The notes under the pieces were generated by a model. That model was not told the DNA's origin. It saw only the letters and a program-made list of their open reading frames with translations, and ran no database searches. From a virus, in IMG/VR virus record IMGVR_UViG_3300003187_000167, positions 1-37,215 of that record: a stretch of 37,215 nt of DNA. One strand, written 5' to 3'. Positions 27,139 to 35,381 of the stretch are shown piece after piece (position 1 is the first letter of the stretch; each line of letters begins with the position of its first letter). Made by a program: the position numbers and the translations under genes.

Positions 27139-29312
27139 TGGCCAGCCCTTGGGATGCCTTCCCCGCAGTCGATGAGCCGCAAGGCGATACCGGCAGCGGC
27201 CCTCTCGTCGTCACGGTCGCGCCTCGTCGTCAGGGCAAGCCTTCGGCCGGTGGGTCGGAGTGGGATGCGTTCCCGGCTGTCGAAGAGAAGCCTTCGATGG
27301 CGGCTGATGTCGCGAAATCGGCAGGCTCTGGTTTGGTTAGGGGCGTGACCGGGATCGCTGGTTCTATCGGCGATCTGGCCAACTGGCTGGGTAAGGGCTC
27401 GGACCTGGTTGCTGAAAAGATCACAGGGCAGCCCGTTCCTGATCGCTTCAAGAAGAACCCTGTCGCTGAAGCGATCGGATCCGGTGCGATCAACAGCGCC
27501 ATTGATTCGGCCACTGGCATGCCGGTGACCTCGTATAAGCCGCAGACAATTCCGGGGCAGTACGCACGGACGGTTGGCGAGTTTGCCCCCGGTCTTGCTA
27601 TGCCCGGTGGCCCGGTCGCGCGCGTCGTAGGGAATGTGCTCGCGCCGGCCATCGCATCCGAGACCATGGGCCAAGTAGCGCACCGCGTCATTCCCGAACT
27701 GGAAGGCCCCGCGCGTCTCGTGGGTGCTATCGGAGCCAGCGGCATCGCATCGCTAGCGTCGCGGCCTAGCACGGCAGAGGCGGCCATCACGGCGGGGATG
27801 CGTGGCGTTGATGATATGACACTCAGCGCAGCTAGCCAGCTCATGCAGGCTGCACAGCAGCGCGGCGTTAACCTGACTTGGCCAGAGGCAGTCGCCCAAG
27901 CGAGCGGTGGAGGCGGCCGTGGCCTGACCAATATGCAGCGGGTCGTTGAAGGCTCTCAAGGCGGCGGCGATGTGATGGGCGGCTTCATGGCCCAACGACC
28001 CGGCCAGATTGAGGCGGCAGCCCGAAACCAGTTCGACACTATCTCCCCGCCCTTACAGGCCCCTTCGACCATCGGCCCTGCGATTGGAGAGGCTGCCGAA
28101 CGAACTGCTGCTGATGCGCGTGCTATCCGATCTGCGCAAACGCGCCCCTTCTACGAGCGAGCAGCGGCGGACGAGGTCGCACCGGAAGCCATCAACGGCG
28201 TCATCGCTCAGCTTGACGAAATCATTGCCCGCGCTGGCGCCCCGGAACTGGCAGCTCCAGCGCAGCAGTTGCGCGACCGCCTGATTGCTCGTCAAGCCAC
28301 TGCTGGGACGCCGGCCGCGCGCACGCCAGTTACCGACCCGAACACTGGCCGCGTCATTCGATATGAGACGACGCCTGCCACGTCCGGGGAGGCCGCAGTT
28401 CCTCACACCAATGTCGGGCGCCTCGATGAGGTGTACGGCTCAGCTCGGGACCAGTTTACCGGACCCGCCCCTGTAGGTCAGACTGGCACCGAAGCCCGCG
28501 CCTCCCGCTATGCTGCCGAAGCCTTAGAGCCTCTCGATAACGCTTTGCAGACCGCCAGCCCAGCCCTAGCCGAGGGCAGGCAGGCGCATCAGGCAATCAC
28601 GCGCCAGTTCATCGACCCGCTTATGCAGGGGCCCATTGGGAAGCTGGCTTCGCGCGATACGACGACGCGCGAGGCGATCAACGTCCTTTTCCCCAATAAT
28701 CCGTTGCCTGGTAGCGCGCCCGAAATCGTCCGCACGGTCGGAGCACTTGCGCAGCGCAACCCCATGGCCGCGCGCCAGATCGTCCGAGCCCATATCGAAA
28801 GCGTGTTCAACGAAGCTACTCAGGCTTTGCAAAGCGGCGCCAATCAGTTCGGCGGTGCGGGGTTCGCTGCCGTCCTGCGGGGCAATACGCAGCAGGCAGA
28901 AAACCTCGCGGCGGCAATCCAGGGGGTTGCAGGCCCGCAGGCGCTGAACGGATTCGATGAGTTTCTGAATATCCTGAGCGCAACCGGCCAGCGCCAGCGC
29001 ATTGGATCTCAGACAGCCTTCAATCAAGAAACTCAGGACATTTTGCGCCGTGGTGGCGCCATCGGAGAGGCCGCGAACACCATCGCGACTGGTGGAATAA
29101 AGCTGCCGGGGCGTGTGAAGGAAGCCTACGAACAATGGCGCCTTGGACGCAACACCGAGCAGATTGCCCAGCTATTTACGGATCCGAACGCCATCAATCT
29201 TTTTCGCCGCCTCGGGCAGGCTGCGCCGGGCTCCAATCAGGCCCAAGCTATCGCCGCGCGTCTGGCTGTCATCGCGACGCAAGGGCGCACGACGACGCAG
29301 CCGCGCCAATAA
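27138..29312 (+). CDS. Large DNA ejection protein
   Basis: The product has 724 residues. Two WDAFPAV boxes (near 5-11 and 42-48) are a repeat commonly found at the start of large phage ejection proteins; a hydrophobic helical region (VTGIAGSIGDLANWLGKGSD) and long Ala/Gln/Arg helices follow, with RQAHQAITRQFIDPLMQGPI and REAINVLFPNNPLPGSAPEI in the conserved C-terminal half. ATG overlaps the preceding stop (TGATG). The 3' 141 bases are overlapped by an antisense gene. Confidence 0.8.
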   Translation: MASPWDAFPAVDEPQGDTGSGPLVVTVAPRRQGKPSAGGSEWDAFPAVEEKPSMAADVAKSAGSGLVRGVTGIAGSIGDLANWLGKGSDLVAEKITGQPVPDRFKKNPVAEAIGSGAINSAIDSATGMPVTSYKPQTIPGQYARTVGEFAPGLAMPGGPVARVVGNVLAPAIASETMGQVAHRVIPELEGPARLVGAIGASGIASLASRPSTAEAAITAGMRGVDDMTLSAASQLMQAAQQRGVNLTWPEAVAQASGGGGRGLTNMQRVVEGSQGGGDVMGGFMAQRPGQIEAAARNQFDTISPPLQAPSTIGPAIGEAAERTAADARAIRSAQTRPFYERAAADEVAPEAINGVIAQLDEIIARAGAPELAAPAQQLRDRLIARQATAGTPAARTPVTDPNTGRVIRYETTPATSGEAAVPHTNVGRLDEVYGSARDQFTGPAPVGQTGTEARASRYAAEALEPLDNALQTASPALAEGRQAHQAITRQFIDPLMQGPIGKLASRDTTTREAINVLFPNNPLPGSAPEIVRTVGALAQRNPMAARQIVRAHIESVFNEATQALQSGANQFGGAGFAAVLRGNTQQAENLAAAIQGVAGPQALNGFDEFLNILSATGQRQRIGSQTAFNQETQDILRRGGAIGEAANTIATGGIKLPGRVKEAYEQWRLGRNTEQIAQLFTDPNAINLFRRLGQAAPGSNQAQAIAARLAVIATQGRTTTQPRQ

Positions 29313-29477
29313 GTTGAGGATGAGGTTCACCCCTCCGGTATATGCCGCCGCAAGCATCAAGCCGAAAAGAGCTACTGCAAATCCGCTTGAGCCGGGCTCC
29401 GAGTTTGTCGACGCAAACCAATAGCCCCAGACGAACAAAGCTCCTTGCGGCAGATACCAGAGCAGCACGTTTCTCAT
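29172..29477 (-). CDS. Antisense small membrane protein (putative moron)
   Basis: The product has 101 residues. MRNVLLWYLPQGALFVWGYW and SSGFAVALFGLMLAAAYTGG are two membrane helices, followed by a basic tail (LLARLRRRAPLRRDDSQTRG) whose coding DNA overlaps the end of the ejection gene. ATG 29475-29477 is preceded by AGGA seven bases away; only this start avoids an unlikely extension. Being opposite to the late operon it may be expressed in the lysogen, for example for superinfection exclusion; that is inference. Confidence 0.6.
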   Translation of the reverse strand: MRNVLLWYLPQGALFVWGYWFASTNSEPGSSGFAVALFGLMLAAAYTGGVNLILNLLARLRRRAPLRRDDSQTRGDSLGLIGARRSLPEAAKKIDGVRIRK

Positions 29478-29556
29478 CGGCCCATCCTGAACGTTCGGCT
29501 CTGACGAGTCGATAGCATTTCGCGTCCGAAATCTTGGCTTTTTGAGCCGAGGGCGA

Positions 29557-29585
29557 TTCACTTTTTGTTCGTGCCGGGCTAATAT
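29557..29585 (+). promoter_or_regulatory. Promoter for the second homing endonuclease (leaderless geometry)
   Basis: TTCACT (29557-29562) and TAATAT (29580-29585) with a 17-base spacer. The predicted start at about 29592 is the A of the endonuclease ATG. A GATTC (29555-29559) overlaps the -35 box and GAGTC lies at 29506. No ribosome site precedes the ATG. Confidence 0.55.
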
Positions 29586-29591
29586 CTCGGG

Positions 29592-30104
29592 ATGCCGCTG
29601 AACCCGCTAAAGCAGCCGAGAGTGGTTGGCCCTGATGCCTTTATCCCGCTCGGCAACGGGCGCGAAGCTGTTATCGAAAAGGAAGACCTCCCTCTCGTTC
29701 AAACCCGGAATTGGCACATTCTGGTTTCGCCGACGAGTACGTACGCCGTTAGTTCGGCGAAGGATCATCTAGGGGTGTGGCGAAAGCTATACCTGCACCG
29801 GCTTCTGCTCATCACGCCGTCATCTCTGGATGTAGACCACATCGATGGCGACCGCTTGAACTGTCGGCTGAGTAACTTACGCCCTGCGACACGAACCCAG
29901 AACTTGGGGAACATGCGCATCAGTAAGCGTAACAAATCCGGTTTTAAAGGCGTCTCGCTCGCCAAAGGGCGCCTGTGGCGGGCAGAAATCTACATCGACC
30001 GGAAATGCAAGTACCTCGGCGCGTTCGCGACTCCAGAGTTGGCCCACGAAGCCTATAAGGCCGCCGCCCGCGAGAAATACGGCGAGTTTTTCAATCCCGG
30101 CTAG
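29592..30104 (+). CDS. HNH homing endonuclease with AP2-like domain (second copy)
   Basis: The product has 170 residues. N-terminal PLGNGREAVIEKEDLPLVQT, HNH core YLHRLLLITPSSLDVDHIDG then DRLNCRLSNLRPATRTQNLG, and an AP2-like part NKSGFKGVSLAKGRLWRAEI, YLGAFATPELAHEAY, ending KYGEFFNPG. It has the same domain order as the 20963 protein but low identity, so an independent arrival is likely. It lies between ejection and tail-fibre genes, with its own promoter and a terminator after it. Confidence 0.9.
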   Translation: MPLNPLKQPRVVGPDAFIPLGNGREAVIEKEDLPLVQTRNWHILVSPTSTYAVSSAKDHLGVWRKLYLHRLLLITPSSLDVDHIDGDRLNCRLSNLRPATRTQNLGNMRISKRNKSGFKGVSLAKGRLWRAEIYIDRKCKYLGAFATPELAHEAYKAAAREKYGEFFNPG

Positions 30105-30131
30105 ACGACCTAGCACGGTTTTTTCTGACCA

Positions 30132-30159
30132 ACCCCGCCCTCACCAGGCGGGGTTTTTT
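30132..30159 (+). terminator. Terminator after the second endonuclease
   Basis: ACCCCGCC (30132-30139), seven-base loop, GGCGGGGT (30147-30154) and TTTTTT. A strong intrinsic terminator in front of the tail genes. Confidence 0.9.
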
Positions 30160-30173
30160 ATTGGAGCACGCCC

Positions 30174-31133
30174 TTGGCTCTGCTGTGGAACCCCGTCCCC
30201 ATTCCCGTCTTCAATCCCTCGACGGGAGAGCGGGCAGATGGGGCGCTGGCATATTTCTATGTAGGCGGTACCCCAACGACGCCTTTGCGCGTCTATCCAA
30301 CCGATGACGGCGCGGGGAACCCGTACTCGAACCCTGTTGTCGCAGATGGCAACGGTGTGTTTCCCCCCATCTTCATCCCCTATGGGCCGTATGGCTATCG
30401 GATCACCACGAAGACCGGAACGGCGATAGGCGATGCGGTGCTGACGGTTCAGAACCCGGCGCCTCCGGATAGCGGCGGCGGCGGCGGAATCGTCGTGACG
30501 CAGGATCAGATCATTCAAACCGGGACGCCTCTCTGGATCCCGATGACGGGTGTCTTTCCCGGTTTTGTGCGCATGAACGGGAACACGATCGGCAACTCAG
30601 GTTCGGGTGCCACAGAGCGAGCCAACTCGGACACTGAAGCGCTCTTCACCTGGTACTGGAACAAGCTGAACGACACGATCGCGCCGGTATCGGGGGGGCG
30701 CGGAGCGACCCCTGCGGCTGACTTCGCCGCGAACAAGACCATCACCCTCATCAAGTCCCAGAATAAGGCCTTCTTCGGCCTAGACGGGATGGGAGGCACA
30801 GCGGGAGGGGGGTTCGCGGGGGTCACCTTCGCGCAAGGCGACAAAGACACCCCAGGTGCGAATGGTGGCGCGACGCGTCGGAGCCTGACGACAGGCAACC
30901 TGCCAAGCTTCACGCCTTCGGGGTCGGTCAGCGGCTCCGTCACGACAGGAGACCCGGCCACGACCAGCGGGACTGGATCGACGGCCCCGCCGCAGGAAAC
31001 GACTTTCTGGAAGGGCACAGGATCAAGCTCGAAGGCCATATCCGCGAGCTTCACCGGCAATTCGATCGGCGGGAACCAGGCGTTCGATACCGTGTCGCCG
31101 TTCCTGCTCGGCACCGTCTACCAGAAGCTGTGA
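30174..31133 (+). CDS. Tail fibre or tail-tip protein
   Basis: The product has 319 residues from TTG 30174-30176, with GGAG seven bases before it and no other good start. N-terminal WNPVPIPVFNPSTGERADGA, LAYFYVGGTPTTPLRVYPTD looks like a virion-attachment domain; the C-terminal FPGFVRMNGNTIGNSGSGAT and Gly/Ser/Thr-rich SFTPSGSVSGSVTTGDPATT resemble phage collar-type fibre tips. Receptor binding or attachment of the next fibre is likely. Confidence 0.75.
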   Translation: MALLWNPVPIPVFNPSTGERADGALAYFYVGGTPTTPLRVYPTDDGAGNPYSNPVVADGNGVFPPIFIPYGPYGYRITTKTGTAIGDAVLTVQNPAPPDSGGGGGIVVTQDQIIQTGTPLWIPMTGVFPGFVRMNGNTIGNSGSGATERANSDTEALFTWYWNKLNDTIAPVSGGRGATPAADFAANKTITLIKSQNKAFFGLDGMGGTAGGGFAGVTFAQGDKDTPGANGGATRRSLTTGNLPSFTPSGSVSGSVTTGDPATTSGTGSTAPPQETTFWKGTGSSSKAISASFTGNSIGGNQAFDTVSPFLLGTVYQKL

Positions 31134-31140
31134 GGCCGCG

Positions 31141-31482
31141 ATGACAGACATTCGCTTTCCTCGCGCCTCGAACCGCGCTGACTGGCGGTTCTGGTTGAAG
31201 AACACCGACCCTACCGATGGGTCGCTAATCGACATTCCGGTTGGCCAGATCACGTTCCAGGTGCGGCGGCGTGATGGCTGTGGGCCGGTTCTCTCCTCCG
31301 CCCCCGGAGACGGGAAAATCACCTCTCCCGAGGCTGGCGTTTTGGAAGTCCGCTTCCCCGCGTCTGCAATGCGCTGCCTTTGCGCGGACACATACGAAGT
31401 CGGGGCCATCGTTAGCGACGGCACCGACACGGCTCAATTCATCCTCGGGACTGTCCCGATCGTAGACGGGGTGGTGCGCTAA
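31141..31482 (+). CDS. Small beta-rich tail-associated protein
   Basis: The product has 113 residues: MTDIRFPRASNRADWRFWLK, IDIPVGQITFQVRRRDGCGP, AGVLEVRFPASAMRCLCADT, YEVGAIVSDGTDTAQFILGT. It is an immunoglobulin-like beta pattern similar to small phage tail proteins. GAGG lies before the ATG, and its stop overlaps the next start (TAATG). Confidence 0.7.
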   Translation: MTDIRFPRASNRADWRFWLKNTDPTDGSLIDIPVGQITFQVRRRDGCGPVLSSAPGDGKITSPEAGVLEVRFPASAMRCLCADTYEVGAIVSDGTDTAQFILGTVPIVDGVVR

Positions 31483-32699
31483 TGGCTCTGCCGATCATCA
31501 ATCTCAGCCTGCTCCCGGTTTTCCCGGCAAATGTCGTCGGGTCTGACCCGATTGTCATTACGAAGGCCGGCCTGACCTATACGTTCTCGTGGGATATCAC
31601 GAAATTCAGCCCCAACCCTTCGCCGAATGCCCCACAAGTCCAGGTCCTTGGCTATAACGGCGCGACGGGGGCGACCGAGCGATATCCGCTCTCCGCGATC
31701 CAGAGCGGACTCCAGATCACCGCCAGCCAGATCAGCGATGCGACGGCCAACGGCCGCACGATCATCACCGGCTCGCAATCGGCTGGTCGGACGGCCCTCG
31801 GGCTTGGCGATGTCGCGACGCTCAATGCCGGCACGGGCCTGACGCCGGATTCGGGCACGCTGCGGCTGGCGACCTCTGGCGCCTCTGCCGGCAGCTATAC
31901 AAACGCTTCGGTCACGGTGGACATCTATGGCCGCGTCACGACGGTTACGAGCGGCGCCACCGCCGCCGGCACCTTTGGTCAATGCCGGCTTGTGAAGTCG
32001 GGATCCAATATCGTCCTGCAACCGCTCAACGGTAATCAGCTCACCATCAACGGGGTGAACCAGACGATACCGAGCGCAGGCGTCTCGCTGGCTCCTACAG
32101 GCCTGACACCCAGCACGCTCTATTACATCTACGCCTACATGAGCGGCGGGACCATGACGCTGGAGGCTTCGACCACGGCGCGGGCGACAGACACCAGCAC
32201 TGGCGTCCAGATCAAGACCGGCGATGCGACGAGGACGCTGGTGGGGCTTGTGCGGCCGATCACCGGGCCAGCCTTTGCGGATACTGCCGCCCAGCGGTTC
32301 GTGATATCGTGGCACAATCAGCGGCCGATCTATGGCAGCGCAGCCTTCACCGCAAACCGCTCGACTTCCTCAACCTCCTATGCGGAAGTCAATTCCGAGA
32401 TCAGAAACGAGTTTGTGACGTGGAGCGATAATTCCGTTTCCGGGGCTATTACCGGGTCGTGGCAGTCGTCTTCAGGAACGGCTCAAAACTATGCGGGCAT
32501 CGCTTTCGACGGCGCTACCCCCAGCGGCGGGATTGCCCAGTCTTCGGCAACTCTATCTCTGTCTTTGGCGGCAACTGTCAGCGCATCACTTTCTGAGGGG
32601 TATCACTACGCCACGCTAGGGGCGAAAGTCTCTGCCTCTACCGTCCTCTTTACGGGCGGCGCGGACGGAAGCGCTTTGCAAACTATGGTCAGGGGCTAG
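31482..32699 (+). CDS. Tail fibre protein
   Basis: The product has 405 residues. ALGLGDVATLNAGTGLTPDS and SVTVDIYGRVTTVTSG are typical fibre shaft repeats; the middle and C-terminus (about 200-405) are beta-rich and Ser/Thr/Ala-rich, likely the receptor-binding tip. ATG overlaps the stop of the preceding gene, and its end overlaps a convergent acetyltransferase gene by 11 bases. Confidence 0.78.
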   Translation: MALPIINLSLLPVFPANVVGSDPIVITKAGLTYTFSWDITKFSPNPSPNAPQVQVLGYNGATGATERYPLSAIQSGLQITASQISDATANGRTIITGSQSAGRTALGLGDVATLNAGTGLTPDSGTLRLATSGASAGSYTNASVTVDIYGRVTTVTSGATAAGTFGQCRLVKSGSNIVLQPLNGNQLTINGVNQTIPSAGVSLAPTGLTPSTLYYIYAYMSGGTMTLEASTTARATDTSTGVQIKTGDATRTLVGLVRPITGPAFADTAAQRFVISWHNQRPIYGSAAFTANRSTSSTSYAEVNSEIRNEFVTWSDNSVSGAITGSWQSSSGTAQNYAGIAFDGATPSGGIAQSSATLSLSLAATVSASLSEGYHYATLGAKVSASTVLFTGGADGSALQTMVRG

Positions 32700-33207
32700 G
32701 CCGAAGAGCGGCCATCACCACTTCATCGGTCCAAACTCCGTCGATCCAAGCCGCCCGGCGCATGACGCCCTCACGCTCCAGGCCCGCCTTTTCATAGGCC
32801 TTGATGGCGCGACCGTTGGTAGCGAAAACACGAAGCCAGACACGCTGAAGGTTGAGATCGCGGAACGCAAAATCGCAAGCAGATCTGACGGCATCGCTCC
32901 CGTAGCCATGCCCGCGGTCCTTGTCGGCGCCGATGCGAATTGTCAGTTCGGCTGAGCGGTGAACGCGGTGGATGTCGATAAGTTGGACAGTCCCAATCGC
33001 GGGGCCGTCAACCGCTGTCCTGATGGCAAAAATCACCTTTGAGGCATCGCGTCCCAACGTCTCGAACCAGCCATCGTGCGCTGCGCGCGTCACAGGCGCG
33101 TAAGGCGCATTGAAGCGCATCGTCTCCGCAATATTGATCCATCCGAATAGCGTGTCGCTATCTGTTTTTCGGACTTCCGTGAGAACCACTTTCTCGCCGC
33201 TGATCAC
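32689..33207 (-). CDS. GNAT acetyltransferase (RimJ/RimL-like), antisense in the tail cluster
   Basis: The product has 172 residues from GTG 33205-33207, with AGGGAG five bases upstream. GEKVVLTEVRKTDSDTLFGW, ELTIRIGADKDRGHGYGSDA (acetyl-CoA loop), VRSACDFAFRDLNLQRVWLR, VFATNGRAIKAYEKAGLERE and GVMRRAAWIDGVW follow the RimJ/RimL group of GNAT enzymes. It uses acetyl-CoA to modify an amine, perhaps a protein N-terminus or sugar. Opposite orientation suggests a cargo gene. The substrate is unknown. Confidence 0.9.
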   Translation of the reverse strand: MISGEKVVLTEVRKTDSDTLFGWINIAETMRFNAPYAPVTRAAHDGWFETLGRDASKVIFAIRTAVDGPAIGTVQLIDIHRVHRSAELTIRIGADKDRGHGYGSDAVRSACDFAFRDLNLQRVWLRVFATNGRAIKAYEKAGLEREGVMRRAAWIDGVWTDEVVMAALRPSP

Positions 33208-33236
33208 AGCAACTCCCTAAGCACCAGAGGTTCCGC

Positions 33237-34094
33237 ATGCCCCCATATGTGGCGCGATTCACGCCTGCCGGCTCGGTTGATGTCGCTGAGATACCAGCCG
33301 CAACCGCGATCGGGGCATCTCTTGTAATGCCACCTGGCACTTATAGCTATGGCAGTTCCGCTTACAACTGCACAACCGAAGGCCTCTACCGTTGGCTAAC
33401 CGTGAATGCGGATACGACCAATCGACTTGTCTACGGCAATGACCTCTACGCTCTGATGAGCGGGCTGTCATGGCTGTGTGTTCATGGCCGCTCGGACGAA
33501 GCATTAACGAATGCTCAGCTTGAGGCGCGAGCGAAAACTAGCAAGTTGCGGCTTCGCTGCGGCCCAACAGTCGACTTTTGCCGGTACATCCTGACGGGGC
33601 GCAGCATCAATTCGCGCGTCGTGCGCTTCCTTACAATGGTGCCGCCCGTTTCTCCTTGGGCAGGCATTGATGAGGGCCACGTCACTATGGAGGTTCAGAC
33701 CTCCTCGGGCTGGCTGAACTTCGACCCCAACAATGCGGCGTACTATCGCAACGGTGCGGGAGTTCACGTTTCGGCCCGCGAAATGATGGCTTCGATTGCC
33801 GACAATTCATTCCAGATTTCGCCTCTGGATTGCGACAGTGGGTATGAGGTCATGCCTTTCGAAAGCGGCAAGTTTGATGTGACCGGGTGGAAGGAAATGA
33901 TCTTCCTGCGACCTGATGGGCTTCGCACATGGGCTCGCAGGATCATGCAGGCGATCGGTTGGGATCATCCGAACGGCGAAATCTGGTGGCTGTTGCCGGC
34001 TGGCGCAGAGAGCCGAGCAAGTTGGCTGCTCGCCATGCAAGCCAACTACCGCGTTAAGACCGCGGCTGAGATATCGGCTGCCTTCTACCCCTGA
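33237..34094 (+). CDS. Transglutaminase-like superfamily protein
   Basis: The product has 285 residues. A Cys-His-Asp triad is visible: LRLRCGPTVDFCRYIL (Cys 108), INSRVVRF, then DEGHVTMEVQTSSGWL (His 148) and NFDPNNAAY (Asp 163), in the order and spacing of transglutaminase-like/papain-like enzymes. The N-terminal 100 and C-terminal 100 residues have no recognised domain. AGAGG lies six bases before the ATG. It follows the fibre and acetyltransferase genes and precedes a terminator. Protein or surface modification is possible; the activity is unproven. Confidence 0.68.
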   Translation: MPPYVARFTPAGSVDVAEIPAATAIGASLVMPPGTYSYGSSAYNCTTEGLYRWLTVNADTTNRLVYGNDLYALMSGLSWLCVHGRSDEALTNAQLEARAKTSKLRLRCGPTVDFCRYILTGRSINSRVVRFLTMVPPVSPWAGIDEGHVTMEVQTSSGWLNFDPNNAAYYRNGAGVHVSAREMMASIADNSFQISPLDCDSGYEVMPFESGKFDVTGWKEMIFLRPDGLRTWARRIMQAIGWDHPNGEIWWLLPAGAESRASWLLAMQANYRVKTAAEISAAFYP

Positions 34095-34121
34095 CGCCTT
34101 TCACATCGCCAAGCCGTTCCG

Positions 34122-34143
34122 CCCGCCTCTGAGCGGGTTTTTT
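34122..34143 (+). terminator. Terminator before the lysis genes
   Basis: CCCGC-CTCTGA-GCGGG followed by TTTTTT. It lies 28 bases after the transglutaminase-like stop codon. Confidence 0.85.
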
Positions 34144-34159
34144 GTTGCCCGGAGAATCC

Positions 34160-34858
34160 ATGAATCTCGCGACGTTCTTCGACTCCGCGCGCGCTAGCGT
34201 ATTCTCCGGGAAAATCCGACAGGAGCAGGTTGACGGCTGCAACACCCTTATTGCGGCGATGGAGGCGGCAAAGTGGCCCCTGTCATGGGCAGCCTATGGC
34301 TTGGCCACCGCCTTCCATGAGACGGCCGCCACCATGCAGCCCATTGCGGAATACGGGAAGGGCAAGGGGAAGGCCTACGGCACGCCAGACGCGAAGACAG
34401 GGCAGACCTATTATGGCCGTGGCTTCGTGCAGCTAACCTGGCTCTTCAACTACCAGAAGGCGCAGAAAGAGCTTGGCTATCCGCTGGTGGCAAACCCGGA
34501 CCTTGCCATGCAGCCCGCCATTGCGGCGGCGATCATGATCAAGGGCATGGCCGAAGGCTGGTTCACCGGCAAGTCGAACAAGACCTACCTCGATCAGAGC
34601 CCGCCCGACTATCGCAACGCCCGCCGCATCATCAACGGCATGGACAAAGCCGATTTGATCGCGGGCTACGCCAAGTCATTCGAGGCGGCGCTGAAGGCGG
34701 CTGGCTACGGTGCTCCCGAGCCCGCCAACACCGCGGACGCCGTCCCAGTCGAAGACCTCCCGACGAAGCCGGCCGAGCCTCCGATGCTGCCTGTTCCCGA
34801 ACAGCCCCTCTGGCCGTCGCTTTGGGGTCTCATCAAATTCCTCATCAAGGGCAAGTGA
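34160..34858 (+). CDS. Endolysin, GH19 chitinase-like
   Basis: The product has 232 residues. YGLATAFHETAATMQPIAEY (Glu 55, Glu 64) and YYGRGFVQLTWLFNYQKAQK are the GH19-like lysozyme pattern; AAAIMIKGMAEGWFTGKS and RNARRIINGMDKADLIAGYA complete the domain. A Pro-rich linker and a hydrophobic end (PLWPSLWGLIKFLIKGK) follow. It cuts the peptidoglycan at lysis. ATG 34160 is chosen for GGAG five bases upstream. No signal peptide is seen, so release depends on the holin. Confidence 0.9.
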   Translation: MNLATFFDSARASVFSGKIRQEQVDGCNTLIAAMEAAKWPLSWAAYGLATAFHETAATMQPIAEYGKGKGKAYGTPDAKTGQTYYGRGFVQLTWLFNYQKAQKELGYPLVANPDLAMQPAIAAAIMIKGMAEGWFTGKSNKTYLDQSPPDYRNARRIINGMDKADLIAGYAKSFEAALKAAGYGAPEPANTADAVPVEDLPTKPAEPPMLPVPEQPLWPSLWGLIKFLIKGK

Positions 34859-34860
34859 CC

Positions 34861-35145
34861 ATGCTTGAAATCATCGCCCCCGCTATCCGCATCATGGTCC
34901 TTTGGGCCTTCACTCGCTTTGCGACGCTGGGGTATTTCACCCCGGAGGACGCGACGACCTTCACCAAGGTCACGATGGACGTTCTGATGTACGCCGCGCC
35001 GGTCATCTATGCCGGCTGGGCTGCGTGGAAATCGACCCTCGCATCTCGCATTGCGTCCATCGTCAAGTCGCGTCGGGTCGAGCAGGTTGCCGTTCGCGAT
35101 CCTGCCCTGGCCGCCAGCATCCCCAGCAACAAGGTCGTGTCATGA
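34861..35145 (+). CDS. Putative holin
   Basis: The product has 94 residues with two hydrophobic segments (IIAPAIRIMVLWAFTRFATL and VTMDVLMYAAPVIYAGWAAW) and a basic tail (KSRRVEQVAVRDP). It sits two bases after the endolysin stop and overlaps the spanin gene, so holin is the likely role. It resembles Pam3 gp28-type phage holins by eye. Confidence 0.75.
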   Translation: MLEIIAPAIRIMVLWAFTRFATLGYFTPEDATTFTKVTMDVLMYAAPVIYAGWAAWKSTLASRIASIVKSRRVEQVAVRDPALAASIPSNKVVS

Positions 35146-35381
35146 GCGGGGTTATCGCCGCACTGGTAGGCGGCCTGTGGAAGCCACTGGCGGCCATAGG
35201 CGCCGTTTTGGCTGGAGCGCTCGGCTTCTACCTCAAGGGCAAATCCGACCAGAAGGCCAAGCTCGAACTCAAGGATATCCGGGATGCGAACGACATTCGG
35301 CGTGATGGCGCGGCTGCTCGCGCTGGGGCTGCTGTTTCCCCTGACAGGCTGCGTGACGACGACGGGTTTAAGCGAAAGTAG
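35142..35381 (+). CDS. Putative inner-membrane spanin (Rz-like)
   Basis: The product has 79 residues: an N-terminal membrane helix (LWKPLAAIGAVLAGALGFYL) and a charged helical periplasmic part (KGKSDQKAKLELKDIRDAND, IRRDGAAARAGAA). ATG overlaps the holin stop. A lipoprotein gene is embedded in another frame, the arrangement of Rz/Rz1 pairs. It is short for an i-spanin. Confidence 0.75.
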   Translation: MSGVIAALVGGLWKPLAAIGAVLAGALGFYLKGKSDQKAKLELKDIRDANDIRRDGAAARAGAAVSPDRLRDDDGFKRK

